DNA of 64,000 nucleotides from Gottfriedia luciferensis (lineage in GTDB: Bacteria > Bacillota > Bacilli > Bacillales > Bacillaceae_G). The stretch is from positions 186,001-250,000 of the forward strand of contig NZ_MDKC01000036.1 in the NCBI RefSeq assembly GCF_001712755.1, in the 5' to 3' direction. How positions within the stretch are numbered: position 1 is the first letter of the stretch; every line of letters starts with the position of its first letter. A program made the translations under genes and the position numbers. This document shows, piece by piece, positions 19,501 to 27,795 of the stretch. The notes under the pieces were generated by a model. It was not told where the DNA came from. It ran no database searches and worked only from the letters and a program-made list of their open reading frames with translations.

Positions 19501-21380
19501 ACAAGTATTGTATAGATATCACTTGTAACCTCGTTCTTTCCAAAGTCAACAATTCTCCATCTGTAAGATAGATTTGATACTACTCTATCAGCTGGAATTA
19601 CAGCTTCATAGCTTCCTGACTTGTAGTCCCCACTCTTCCTATCAGCTGCCACTGTTGTCCACTCATCTGCAGAATTTCTATATTGAAGCTCAACTGACTC
19701 AACACTTACATTATCCTGTACATCTATTTTTAATTTTTGTTCCAATCCTTCGTATGTCACTGTAACAGGTGTATGGTTAAATGTTGGTGGAACTGTATCC
19801 TCTGCATCTTGTAATACCTGGCCTTTAATCTCAGAAATTCCTTGCATAACTGATGTTACAGCCTTAAATGCATTAATAACACCATAACCATATCCATTGT
19901 TAGGATTTGTAGGATATTCAGAGTTAGTACAAGGAGTTGCTGTTTCCTTTATTATTTTTTCAATTTCACTAACTGTTAAAGAAGAATTGGCTTGAAGTAA
20001 TAATGCTACAAGTCCTGATGTATGTGGACCTGCCATCGAGGTTCCATTCCATCCACCCTCATATTTACTTCCTGGAACTGATGATCTTATATTAACTCCA
20101 GGTGCTGAAATATCTGGCTTAAGTATTCCACCATATGGTGATGGTCCCCTTAAAGAAAAGCCAGCTAAATTGTTGTTTATGTCAGTCGCTCCTGTTGCAA
20201 AGGATTCTTGATAGTTTGCAGGATTAGCGACTGATCCTGGTCCACCAGAATTGTAAGGGGTTGTATTTCCTGCTGAAAATTCCGGGAATATATCTGCTGC
20301 TCTCCAATTTGTTATAATAGTTTTATACCAATCATCTATTCCAGGACCGCCTCCCCATGAGTTATTAATTACATCAGGAGCCATTTCTGGATGTGGTACT
20401 CCATTTTTATCTTTAGGAGCAAGCATCCATTCACCAGCTTCTATTAAATCTTCATCTGTTCCACCATCTTTTGTAAATGCCTTAGCAGCAATCCACTTTG
20501 CTCCTGGTGCAACACCTATCTTATTTGTACCATTTGGTTCTGAACCAACCATAGTACCTACTGTATGGGTTCCATGACCTACATTATCGTATGGTGCTGA
20601 ACCGTTATTTTCAGTTGCATCAAACCAATTGTATTCATTATTTGGATTATCTGGATTAGCTGGGTCAAATCCTCTATATTTTGTCTTTAATGCAGGGTGA
20701 TCCCACTGAACTCCTGTATCTATGCTACCAACAACTATTCCTGTTCCATCTATTCCCAAACTCCAAACATCAGGCACTCCAATTTTTTCAAGGTTCCATT
20801 CTACATTATTAGCCGCTGTAATAGTAGCTTCAGTAGTTTTTGCAGGCCCAATTAACTTTGTAATTCCATTAGGTCTAATACTTTCAACCTCGGGCATATC
20901 TGCTATGTTTTTCATAACTGCCTCTGTTGCTGTAACTACCATACCATTTACTATATAAAATGAATTAAAATCCTTTACATTTCCGTTATTCTTTTCTTTT
21001 TCAATATACTTCCTCAAATTTCTCTGTGATGAATCTGCTTTAATTTTTAATTCAGAAACGATTGATGAACGTACTACTAACTCTTTTTTCACATTTGATA
21101 GATTTTTATTCTTAGCCTTAACTTCCTTAGCGACCTTTACTGTATCTACCTGATCCTTAAATTTTACAAGAAAGGTAGTTTGAGAGTTATTCGCAAATTC
21201 TTTTATAAGTTCTGGACTTATTTTATTCTCTATTACTTCTTTAGCTTCGGGGTTATAGCTTGTCTCAATATTGTCCTTTGCATAAGCTTTAATATAATTT
21301 CCAGCTGGTGCAGCAAATGAACTTACGGTAACTATTAAAGCTGTCGACAATGTAAGCAATTTTTTGGTGATTTTTATCAT
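16512..21380 (-). CDS. Giant secreted bacillopeptidase F-like S8 protease
   Basis: The 1622-residue protein has a signal peptide (1-34), a propeptide (about 60-175) and an S8 domain with Asp221 (SIDTG), His269 (GHGTH) and Ser448 (NGTSMAGPH); Asn372 is the oxyanion residue. After it come a beta domain, a MAM/immune-inhibitor-like domain (starts FNDFEANITGWE), two carboxypeptidase-regulatory-like domains (about 835-990), an Ig-like glucodextranase-type domain and two C-terminal repeats (KVTYTG and KSLSNTKVTG) ending in basic residues. The ribosome site GGAGG is 7 bp before the ATG. Codons rich in ATA and AGA give it a clostridial look, which hints at transfer. It probably acts outside the cell or on the wall. 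The XRE-TPR regulator gene lies upstream on the same strand. Confidence 0.93.
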   Translation of the reverse strand: MIKITKKLLTLSTALIVTVSSFAAPAGNYIKAYAKDNIETSYNPEAKEVIENKISPELIKEFANNSQTTFLVKFKDQVDTVKVAKEVKAKNKNLSNVKKELVVRSSIVSELKIKADSSQRNLRKYIEKEKNNGNVKDFNSFYIVNGMVVTATEAVMKNIADMPEVESIRPNGITKLIGPAKTTEATITAANNVEWNLEKIGVPDVWSLGIDGTGIVVGSIDTGVQWDHPALKTKYRGFDPANPDNPNNEYNWFDATENNGSAPYDNVGHGTHTVGTMVGSEPNGTNKIGVAPGAKWIAAKAFTKDGGTDEDLIEAGEWMLAPKDKNGVPHPEMAPDVINNSWGGGPGIDDWYKTIITNWRAADIFPEFSAGNTTPYNSGGPGSVANPANYQESFATGATDINNNLAGFSLRGPSPYGGILKPDISAPGVNIRSSVPGSKYEGGWNGTSMAGPHTSGLVALLLQANSSLTVSEIEKIIKETATPCTNSEYPTNPNNGYGYGVINAFKAVTSVMQGISEIKGQVLQDAEDTVPPTFNHTPVTVTYEGLEQKLKIDVQDNVSVESVELQYRNSADEWTTVAADRKSGDYKSGSYEAVIPADRVVSNLSYRWRIVDFGKNEVTSDIYTILVKPAITIGYFNDFEANITGWENVLEAPFKDQWNWGKPTTGPNAAVSGEKVLATNLEGTYSENERMLIKSPPIVLPNGSAYLQFKNWYDVEENNDRAFVLAKGDDDDNWYILASYGGTKTEGYSNEEINLSEYAGKKINIAFAFISNDSNNKQGWFIDDVRLTNKSLAPGGTSALRSRPKEQFSLTNLFAASGDTSALSNSPKEQIINSAETNAEITKIPLSATVSILENGRSTKTNPQDGSYSFKVKEGEYTLRAEKYGYYPQDKQVQVAANQVLENTNITMAPIPKGTVTGKIINAQTGKPVKNAKIYLIEDAAVAPVTTDAEGNYSITGYEGKYTVQVIAENYFDERFTVDITGNEHVSHDIQLKPFINFLGEIGYDDGTPEYSVAQWEAGGGYAVRMSLPEGQTKAIVTSGLFMIDPRSGGNTFKVAVYDASGQDGAPGKMVAGPFSATTTREAGKWTVVDLTSEQIVVTGDFYMVFIQDKFAPQSPQISLDKNNPIVAQRSWWFVKGGPFTLANKDFGNMMIRATVKQEALAPGITSPADSSYLNNENATIKGKAAPGMDVHLFSGDKDIANGKTNDDGSFSIDAVLQEGVNILKAKTITEIGSTPYSKEIKVIVDKTEPVLEITSPQNNANINDQVITVTGTAKDDYLDYVEVNGTKTDIDSNGNWTVKLMSKEGENVINIVARDKAGNETAKSITVNVKYSIHEIKNIMPSSDVILKADQTLKVEFDSEPGLKKAVFTINAPINGITSAVYVPTASLNNFEVVMTEVKDAKGNGTGHYKGNWTATKKLTLNGAQIVVKVEDMYGNSLSSTAAGKLYVNCKPIPKPVPDKTAPSIPLVSKVTYTGISGKAEIGSKVYAKAGKLIIGSSVVNSKGIYSITFKSQKVGTIINVYAVDKSGNVGVAKKVVIKDITPPAIPSVKSLSNTKVTGKAEPGAKVYVKKGKVIIGSSTANSKGIYTVSYKKQKVGTVLYVYAKDKAGNTGKAKKVVVKK

Positions 21381-21480
21381 GTTTATCCCTCCATAATTAG
21401 ATTGAATTTACATAAATAATCCTTTAGTCTCCTTTCCATTAACTTTAAAATAGGTTTTGCGATGGGTCTTACAACATTAA

Positions 21481-21572
21481 CTGCATTTTCATCAATTAGT
21501 GAAGCAAGGATAGCCGTGGATCATGTTGCAGCTAGTAACGTCTTCAATTTCTTTTTTTACCAAACATCCTCT
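21481..21572 (-). pseudogene. Remnant start of a Vpr-like S8 protease
   Basis: Read on the minus strand, GAGGATGTTTGGTAAAAAAA and the following codons (LLAAT-stop-STAILAS) align with the ribosome site, start and signal peptide of the protease at 28388. Similarity also covers about 100 bp of upstream sequence and stops near 21480. So the giant protease gene was placed behind the control region and broken head of another protease gene. Confidence 0.65.
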
Positions 21573-21689
21573 TAGTGGATATAAATTAAGATACAAATGG
21601 TAAGAAATATCTTAAAATATGATTCATAGTTGAATAGGGTAAATTAAAAGATTGCTAACAAGATGAAAAGGGCACCTCCTATACCAATT

Positions 21690-22015
21690 ACCGATTCTGT
21701 ATTAGAGTTATGTAGTTTCTAGCTGTGTACTAAATGAATAGGTAACATTGAATTTAAAAGAATTATATATTTGCTAGATTGGGATGACAAATGGGGTTTT
21801 TACGAGGGAACCGTCCTATATTTTTACAATTTTTTACAATTTTTTAATCTTTTTAATATTTCGACAAATAATGACATTGCAAATCTATATTCAGCGTACG
21901 ATTAATATAGATTTTGACTTAGGGCTATAATTTAATAGATTGACTTGGGGTTTTAAATCAGTTTGTTGACAATTAAGGTATTTTGTGATTAAGGGTATAA
22001 GAAGTGTAAATATGG
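21690..22015 (+). repeat. Non-coding direct repeat A, copy 1
   Basis: About 300 bp aligns with 27262-27545 in the same orientation, with scattered changes. Shared stretches include GTAGTTTCTAGCTGT, GATGACAAATGGGGTTTT and TTAATATAGATTTTGACTT. The first 70 bp also recur inverted at 28190-28262. It lies upstream of the giant protease and could hold regulatory sites. Confidence 0.7.
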
Positions 22016-22448
22016 AGCAATGGAAAGTATAAAAAAGAAGAGGATGCTTTTTTCTGCGTGAAAAACATATTCTCCTCATAAACGAATGTATAAGTGTTGT
22101 TACCACCTATTATTAAATCTTTCCGTGCCGTTTCATGAAGAGAACGATTTCGCTTTTCTTTAGGCTCTTTTTGCATTAATAATTGTTTTTGACTATATAG
22201 TTTGTCCGCTGATTTCAACTACAGGCAATTACTTTCCACAGGGAGGGATAGAGTTCCTCAGTGCTACCGTCTGCGGGGTTTAATGATCCCTTACGTGAAT
22301 CATTTAACTAGGTTTCCCATTTCCCGAAGGAGTAAAGTGCCTACGCTACAATCAACTCCCATGATTAAAGCTACAAACTTTTCGAAAACAGCCTTTCTTT
22401 AAAATGTACGTAGTAACATGACTTCCTTAAAAGGTATTAGTTTAAAAA
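22016..22448. other. Spacer after the XRE-TPR regulator; no secure gene
   Basis: A short minus-strand frame (22218-21973, 81 codons) contains KEPKEKRNRSLHETARKDLI, which looks protein-like but has no clear ribosome site and overlaps repeat A. A GC-richer block at 22236-22330 (with TGCGGGGTTTAATGATCCCT) resembles intergenic repeats of Bacillaceae, but I cannot identify it. Confidence 0.3.
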
Positions 22449-23690
22449 TCAAGCAAATTTATCGTTTCTACGGTATTTTTCCACGAGATACGCTGCGTAT
22501 TGATTTGCTTCTTCGACATTGCCTTTTTCCATATGATAGTCGAACAACTTTATCCCATAATGTTCAATCAAGCGAACATGTTCCATTTTCTGGTAATAAG
22601 GAAATGCTTCTTTTTCAAGGTAATGGTAGTAAAGCTCTTTTTCGTTTTGAATATTATATTTATGTAAATAAAAGAAATGTATATAGATTGGATCGCTTAT
22701 TTCTTCAGAAAGAGCAATACCCTTTTCGACCAATTGGAGCAATTCTTCGGTTGATTTCGATCCTTGTTTCGTTAATGCATTTATATAGCCTTCCAAAGAG
22801 GCTATATGAAGGGCTGTATGAGGATCTTTTATGTCCATAGATTGTTTATAGTATTCACAAGCTTTATCATAATTTCCTTGGCGAACTTTCTGGTATGCAA
22901 GATTGTGAGACAGCATTGCTCTTTGATGGTCTAATCCAATGTTTTCGGTCATCTCGATTAATCTTTGGTATTCCGTATTTTTTGGATCGTAAAACTCGTC
23001 CTGCTCTACTTGTATCAGCATAAGCAATTCTGCTTCAATCATTCGCGTAAGACTGCGCACTTCTGTGAAAAAGCGCAGGGACTTTTCGGCAAAATAATAA
23101 GCCAATACTCGTGAATTCAGAAAATGATAGGCAAAAGCCAAATGATAATAGTACTCTTGGTTGTTGTAATAGGTTATATCGATTCCTTGAAAATATGAAA
23201 TTGCCTTATAATATTCCTTATTCATCAATGCATTGATCCCTTTAATGTGAAGAAGCATGTTTGTTTCATATGGTGAAAGATTAGACCATTTGTCCATTTC
23301 ATCAATTTGAGACTTAGCTTCATGCCCCTGCCCTATCAATAAATAATATCTTGTGAGTACGAGCGTATAGGAACGATAAATAACCGGCATTTGTAGAAGA
23401 GCAATAGCCTCTAATTGTTTCTTAATTCTCTCAGCCTTTTTATTCAATTTTAAAATAATCGATTCATGCCATTTTTTTAAAAGGGAATCTAGACCAATGT
23501 AAGTTTTAATTTCTGTTTCCATATCAATACAAAGGCGCTTTGACAGCAAGTTTATCGTTTCTTTAGAAACTTCTGTTAATCCCCGTTCAATTTTGCTAAT
23601 ATGTGTACTCGAACAGATTCCAATTCCTAAATCCTTCTGCATCATGCTCTGACGTTCACGATAGAATTTGATTATTTGTCCCTCAAGCAT
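22449..23690 (-). CDS. XRE-type HTH regulator with TPR domain (RNPP-like)
   Basis: The longest frame begins at 23762, but GAGGTGAT lies 6 bp before the ATG at 23690, giving 413 residues. Residues 1-60 form an XRE helix-turn-helix (SMMQKDLG, SSTHISKIERG). The rest (about 90-410) is a series of helix pairs with aromatic residues typical of TPR repeats, for example NYDKACEYYKQSMDI. This architecture is that of PlcR/NprR/Rap-type peptide-responsive regulators. It lies upstream of and on the same strand as the giant protease, as NprR and its protease do. No signal-peptide pheromone gene is visible directly downstream. Peptide sensing is therefore an inference. Confidence 0.85.
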   Translation of the reverse strand: MLEGQIIKFYRERQSMMQKDLGIGICSSTHISKIERGLTEVSKETINLLSKRLCIDMETEIKTYIGLDSLLKKWHESIILKLNKKAERIKKQLEAIALLQMPVIYRSYTLVLTRYYLLIGQGHEAKSQIDEMDKWSNLSPYETNMLLHIKGINALMNKEYYKAISYFQGIDITYYNNQEYYYHLAFAYHFLNSRVLAYYFAEKSLRFFTEVRSLTRMIEAELLMLIQVEQDEFYDPKNTEYQRLIEMTENIGLDHQRAMLSHNLAYQKVRQGNYDKACEYYKQSMDIKDPHTALHIASLEGYINALTKQGSKSTEELLQLVEKGIALSEEISDPIYIHFFYLHKYNIQNEKELYYHYLEKEAFPYYQKMEHVRLIEHYGIKLFDYHMEKGNVEEANQYAAYLVEKYRRNDKFA

Positions 23691-24230
23691 GGTGATCACC
23701 TCACTTAATCCCATCAATATTAATTTTTTTGGTTTTATTTTATTAAAGAAAACCCCACTCAAAATAATACATTTGAGTCTCTATGATTAAAATAACACAA
23801 AGAGAAACGACTGCGACTTACCATTTTCTTCCAATTAACAACTTCAGACTGAAGTAGTCCAATGCTTGATTAACATCATAGATACCATCTATTTATTTCT
23901 CTAGACAGAATTAATTAAGCAAATCGTAGGTTTCACTATTGGATAATGAGTAACTGGTAGAGCTTAAGAGTTTGTCTGTTTCTGTTTTGCTGAGCTCAGG
24001 GGGAAAAGGAAAGGACTATAATGGTATTCTTCCCTGGTCAGTAGTTTATGTTTTGGATATAAATATTCAGCAAGAAAATACTGCATTCGATCTGTGAAAG
24101 TTGCAGGAATAGAATTTATTTGATTCAAATAAACGTGAACAAAGCCACACTCTTCCGTTCCCATATTTCCTATTCAATATAAAACCTTGCTACAAAACCC
24201 GCTTTTTCTCATTTTTCATTCTACTTTTTT
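23691..24230. other. 540-bp spacer with one doubtful ORF
   Basis: A minus-strand frame at 24164-23964 encodes 66 residues (starting MGTEECGFVHVYLNQINSIP) with weak ribosome-site evidence (TAGGAAAT). It could be a gene remnant. Nothing else is supported here. Confidence 0.25.
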
Positions 24231-24440
24231 TAGCAAATTATTATTTTTCGAATAAAGTCTTGATAAATAAAAAAAGGAAAAGGCTTGAGGTGACTGCGAT
24301 TGTCCCTTTTTCCTTTTCCCTGTTCGTGCCTTTTGTCAGTTGTCTATTCTGATTTTGGCAAAGGCTTTTTATTTTAATACAAGCTCAGCCACACATTCAA
24401 CATGTATAGTCTGCAATTGGCACTACATGAGATGATGATG
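24231..24440. repeat. rlmD 3'-end scar, copy 3 (att-like)
   Basis: The minus strand at 24415-24369 encodes QLQTIHVECVAELVLK plus stop, matching the RlmD C-terminus. The block 24241-24360 repeats the DNA downstream of rlmD, including the GGAAAAGG...CCTTTTCC terminator hairpin. On the other side, CAATTGGCACTACATGAGAT matches copy 2 rather than rlmD. Confidence 0.75.
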
Positions 24441-24545
24441 AGTTTACGTATAATCACTAAATACTACAGAATAAAGTTACTTCAATTTGTAAGAAAAACA
24501 TCAAAAGAAGCCTTTGCAATTGATAAATTTTGTATATAAGTTGGC

Positions 24546-24719
24546 TTAAAACCACATCCCAACATGCCTTTCTTTGAATAACTGATTTAATAACTTGTCT
24601 AGCTCTTGACTACATTGAATGGTTTTGGAATGAAGTAATCCATACCGCTTATTAATATCAAATAATTCATATCTCTTTTCTTCTATCTCTTTTGTTATCT
24701 GTTGTAATAAAGTAGCCAC
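24546..24719 (-). CDS. Spo0E-like protein, second copy (57 aa)
   Basis: A short gene of 57 codons starts with GTG at 24719 after a GGAGGGGT ribosome site. It encodes VATLLQQITKEIEEKRYELF, then KRYGLLHSKTIQCSQELDKL, with the Spo0E signature SQELD. It is clearly a paralog of the protein at 16128-16325, and the preceding sequence (WRGIG before the start) is also conserved. The last residues differ (ERHVGMWF), so the C-terminus was shortened or replaced. The proposed function, dephosphorylation of Spo0A~P, is inferred from the family. Confidence 0.72.
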   Translation of the reverse strand: MATLLQQITKEIEEKRYELFDINKRYGLLHSKTIQCSQELDKLLNQLFKERHVGMWF

Positions 24720-24759
24720 CCCTATACCCCTCCATCCAAATAACTCTCCAGTAAGAATT

Positions 24760-24970
24760 CTATCTTGATATGACTGCCGAATTTAGCTGCCCCGTTATTA
24801 TCTTTTGCATATGTTACAGTTTAATTGGCAAGTAGATGAACGTCCTTGATTTTTAAAGTAATTTTATGATTACTAGCCGCACTCCATTGTGCCACTTCGC
24901 TTAATTTCGTCAACTCTCATCACAACTGGCTGGTCGACGCTCAAATCCAAAGTATCATCTGCAACCCCTT
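24760..24970 (-). pseudogene. Fragment of a secreted protein with Ig-like domain
   Basis: Minus-strand frames give DTLDLSVDQPVVMRVDEIKR, then after a frameshift WSAASNHKITLKIKDVHLLA, then VTYAKDNNGAAKFGSHIKIEF. The pattern is like Ig-like beta domains of S-layer or protease C-termini. At least two frameshifts and no start. It lies where the giant protease C-terminus lies in the neighbouring module, but direct kinship is not proven. Confidence 0.35.
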
Positions 24971-25005
24971 TTCTCCGCTTATTCCTAAAGAATAGAAATA
25001 TAAAG

Positions 25006-25045
25006 CGTAAAAAACCAGCAACGTCATAATGAAGCGTCACCGGTT
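25006..25045 (-). terminator. Terminator after the unknown broken gene
   Basis: AACCGGTGACG pairs, with three G-U wobbles, with CGTTGCTGGTT and is followed on the minus strand by TTTTTTACG. It lies 20 bp after the stop at 25066. Confidence 0.6.
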
Positions 25046-25065
25046 CTTGGGAATCATGAAATTAT

Positions 25066-25440
25066 CTAGAATCTAACGATAGTTTGCACAACAGAGGTTT
25101 TTACGTACCATTTGCTGTACCTGCTTATGATCATTACATTACTCGTATAAAGCACATCGTCTTTTTGTTTAGCTATTACAGATAGATTAGCAGAGTATGT
25201 TACACCTTGATAATCATTTGTTGCTGACTCATCATGCTTTACGCCAAACGAAATATCAATGTATTCATTTTTTTCTAAATTCCAGAATTTGTTGTCTTTC
25301 CTGATTCTTGCACCATCACCCAACAGAGTTTGTTTTTCGCCGACAGCTGAAGCAACTTAACTACTATAGAAGTAGCTGACTTTGCTGCTACAAAAGCATT
25401 CAGGAAGCCAGTTACTATTTCTATACCTTCTGTACCAACT
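25066..25440 (-). pseudogene. Unknown protein with one frameshift
   Basis: Two adjoining frames read as one protein of about 125 residues: EGIEIVTGFLNAFVAAKSAT (hydrophobic, helix-like) then, after a single frameshift near 25360, VASAVGEKQTLLGDGARIRK and a beta-rich part to VVQTIVRF. AAGAAAGGAG precedes it as a ribosome site. The longest intact frame (25066-25323) begins with TTG and lacks a ribosome site. I do not recognise the family. The upstream region carries the TTATGGTAACCATAA palindrome and is duplicated in inverted form near 28 kb, suggesting a multi-copy, regulated gene family. Confidence 0.4.
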
Positions 25441-25446
25441 GCTCCT

Positions 25447-25712
25447 TTCTTAAAATTCTGAATTTCCCATACCGACCATACCTCATTTTTAGAGTAATAT
25501 TATCCATATGTCCAAGAGTTAGAGATTCATTGCAAGTGCTTTGAAGTTCTTGCACAAGAACCAAATAAATAATATAAGCTGCTTCAGTTAGTGTTCTTGG
25601 CTACTGCATCTTATATTAAAACATTAAATTTTTACGCGTTTATTGTAAAATCATTAAATATTATGGTAACCATAACATTATTTTATTGATATTCAGCACT
25701 ATACTAATCTGC
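25447..25712 (-). repeat. Inverted repeat B, left copy
   Basis: About 250 bp aligns, in opposite orientation, with 27796-28050. Both contain the palindrome TTATGGTNACCATAA, ATATAAGATGCAGTAGCCAA and GGGAAATTCARAATTTTAAG. A partial third copy (AAGAGTTAAAGATTCAT region) is at 26095-26160. The two main copies flank the IS6 remnant and the LysR gene. Confidence 0.75.
25661..25675. promoter_or_regulatory. Palindromic operator TTATGGTAACCATAA, site 1
   Basis: A perfect 15-bp palindrome around one central base, upstream of the broken gene at 25066-25440. Sites with the same core occur at 27187-27203 and 27851-27865. Confidence 0.55.
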
Positions 25713-25741
25713 TCAATCCAAAAAATCTGGTTATATTACAA

Positions 25742-26074
25742 GTGGTCTGGCAACATACGAAAAAGCCAAGGCTTTTTTCAAAAAGCGCTTGGCTGATTTG
25801 GCATCCCTCACTAAGGAAAAAGTCAATGGTATTTCCTCTTGAATTGACTGCACGATGTAAATACATCCATTATCCTTGTTTGAGTTGACGAAAGATTCTC
25901 TTATTCAGTTCAGGACAGTATTGATGTTCCCATCGCATAATAATTGTGTGAGTAATGGATAGGCCTCGTTCCCCATCATTTCCACCTAATCACGAAAACC
26001 GTAGATAGCATCTCACCGTTAAATAATAATGTCAGCTTGAATACTTCCATTTGAAAAAAATTTTGTTTTTTCAT
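25742..26074 (-). mobile_element. IS6-family transposase remnant
   Basis: Minus-strand pieces match the IS6/IS26 family in order: a start like MKKQNFF, then QADII, FRD and VEMMG, then HQYCPELNKRIFRQLK, then WMYLHRAVNSRGNTIDFFLS, then VRDAKSAKRFLKKALAFSYV. Frameshifts, stops and loss of the VDETYIKVKG segment show that it is dead. The C-terminal third is absent. No clean terminal inverted repeats were found. Confidence 0.8.
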
Positions 26075-26094
26075 ACCATTTACGCAGCATTTTA

Positions 26095-26160
26095 GAATAA
26101 TTGTATCAGTATGTTCAAGAGTTAAAGATTCATAGCAATTATTCTAAAGTTATTGCATCC
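26095..26160 (-). repeat. Partial third copy of repeat B
   Basis: TTTTAGAATAATTGTATCAG and AAGAGTTAAAGATTCATAGC match 25490-25560 with about one change in six. The IS6 remnant separates it from the main left copy, so the element probably inserted into a repeat B unit. Confidence 0.5.
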
Positions 26161-26244
26161 GTTCCGTTCCACTTGTCATAACTCAACTACTTCCCCACTA
26201 ATATCAGTGTTATATCACAACTAAAAGAATAGCGTTAGGCTTTT

Positions 26245-27135
26245 TTACCCAATTGTAGAAATGCTGTTCCAATTTTTTTGAATTAAATTAATAAAAGATT
26301 GAATTATTACTAATTTTTCTTTTTCCTTCAACGAAATGATAGAGGTTTTTATTTTCACCTTTTTATTAGTAACTAAGATTGGGATTAAATCACCATTACT
26401 AATTTCTTTTTTTATGCACCCATTGGTTCCCAGCCCTACTCCAATATTATTTAATACGGCCTTTTTGATCCCGTCTAAACTTCCAAATTCTATAACATTT
26501 TGCTGTGAGAGTTTCAATTGTCTCAAATATTTCTCTATCATAGATTCATAATATCCGTCATCTCGATATTTAATTAAAGGAAATTTCGTCAGTAATTGGT
26601 CCTCCGGATAATTATCATATAAATCTTTAGAAGCCACTAAAACTATGTCTTCCTCAGCAATCACGATATTTGAAAATCCATTTTTACTTAGTTCACCTGA
26701 AATAATCCCTATATCGTATTTTTTGGATTCTACCCCTTTTATAACTTCATCCCTTTTACAGGAAATCAATTTTATTTGTACATGTGGGTATAGCTTTAAA
26801 TATTCAGAAATAACATAGGGAAAATAATTTGTGCAATAGCTTTCACCAGCAGCAATCGTTACACTTTCAGACGAATTTGAAAGTTCAGCGAATGATGATT
26901 GAATCTCCTCTACTATGGAAAAAAGCTGATCCGCATATGTTTTAAGGATTTCACCTTCAGGCGTTAAAAAAGTCTTTTTTCCTATTCGTATAAATAACTC
27001 CCGTTTCAATTCTTGTTCCAGCGTCTGAATTTGTGCGGTTACAGCAGGTTGTGTGAAGTTTAACTGTTGCGCAGCCTTTGTAAAATTTAAGTGCTCTGCT
27101 ACGAATTTGAAACTTTTCAGATGTCTTAATTCCAT
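26245..27135 (-). CDS. LysR-family transcriptional regulator
   Basis: The longest frame starts at 27201, but GGAGAG lies 8 bp before the ATG at 27135, giving 296 residues beginning MELRHLKSFKFVAEHLNFTK. Residues 1-60 are the LysR winged helix (AAQQLNFTQPAVTAQIQTLE); about 90-290 is the periplasmic-binding-like effector domain. The downstream targets are unknown. The gene has no co-transcribed partner and is flanked by inverted repeat B. A palindrome like TTATGGTTACCATAA lies 50-65 bp upstream of the start and may be its own operator, and the same site recurs in both repeat B copies. Confidence 0.9.
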   Translation of the reverse strand: MELRHLKSFKFVAEHLNFTKAAQQLNFTQPAVTAQIQTLEQELKRELFIRIGKKTFLTPEGEILKTYADQLFSIVEEIQSSFAELSNSSESVTIAAGESYCTNYFPYVISEYLKLYPHVQIKLISCKRDEVIKGVESKKYDIGIISGELSKNGFSNIVIAEEDIVLVASKDLYDNYPEDQLLTKFPLIKYRDDGYYESMIEKYLRQLKLSQQNVIEFGSLDGIKKAVLNNIGVGLGTNGCIKKEISNGDLIPILVTNKKVKIKTSIISLKEKEKLVIIQSFINLIQKNWNSISTIG

Positions 27136-27186
27136 AATAGCTACTCTCCATCTATCAAAATTTTTCGTACTGGTAAAATAAGATAA

Positions 27187-27203
27187 TGTTACGGTTACCA
27201 TAA
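27187..27203. promoter_or_regulatory. Palindromic operator, site 2, upstream of lysR
   Basis: GTTACGGTTACCATAAT is one mismatch from the perfect palindrome at the other two sites. Its position just upstream of the LysR start fits autoregulation. Confidence 0.5.
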
Positions 27204-27261
27204 TGTCTTTTAATTTTACAAAAAGTCCCCTTTAAAGGTTCAACAACGTGAGTTTCTTTTC

Positions 27262-27545
27262 CATTTCTGTATCAGAGTTTTGTAGTTTCTAGCTGTATAT
27301 GAAATGAATGGGTAACATTGAATTTTAAAAGAATTATATATTTGTTAGACTAGGATGACAAATGGGGTTTTGTAAGGGGGAGCGACCTATTTTTTTACAA
27401 TTTTTTATATTTTTAATAATTTTTAATATGATTACATTGTAAATCTATCAATCAACTATTAATATAGATTTTGACTTGGATTTATAAATGAATCTATTGA
27501 CAATTAAGATATTATGTAATAATGGGTTTATAAGAAGTATCAAAA
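27262..27545 (+). repeat. Non-coding direct repeat A, copy 2
   Basis: Aligns with 21690-22015 in the same orientation. It ends in TTGACAATTAAGATATTATG and ATAAGAAGTAT. The first 60 bp (GTAGTTTCTAGCTGTATATG) recur inverted at 28190-28262. Confidence 0.7.
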
Positions 27546-27795
27546 AAGGCATATTTATCATGCATTTTCAGGAGCTTTGTAACTGCTTTTTATTAAATTG
27601 AACTACCCGTTAGGGTAATAAAAAAAACCGCTTTAGCAGTCATTGTAATTCATCTAACGTTTGCGTTAGTTGCATAAGAAAGCCTTTTAACTAATTTCAA
27701 AATCTCTCCATAACCCAACTCCATAAACTTCATATTTTTCCTTTTTCACTCGTTTAACCATCAATTCATTTGCATTTATTATCTTTTTGCCAGAA
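27546..27795. other. Spacer between repeats A and B
   Basis: No gene is supported. It has a small hairpin CTAACG-TTTG-CGTTAG (27655-27670) and a GAACTACCCGTTAGGGTAAT stretch that resembles terminator debris seen in other Bacillaceae intergenic regions. Confidence 0.3.

Noticed and set aside
22219-22448. Secreted signalling peptide gene after the XRE-TPR regulator
   Set aside because: The only ORF with a ribosome site encodes six residues (MLLRTF) and has no signal peptide.
25764-25794. Strong hairpin with AGCCAAG/CTTGGCT arms
   Set aside because: It lies within the IS6 transposase codons (AKRFLKKALA) and has no T tract, so it is likely incidental.
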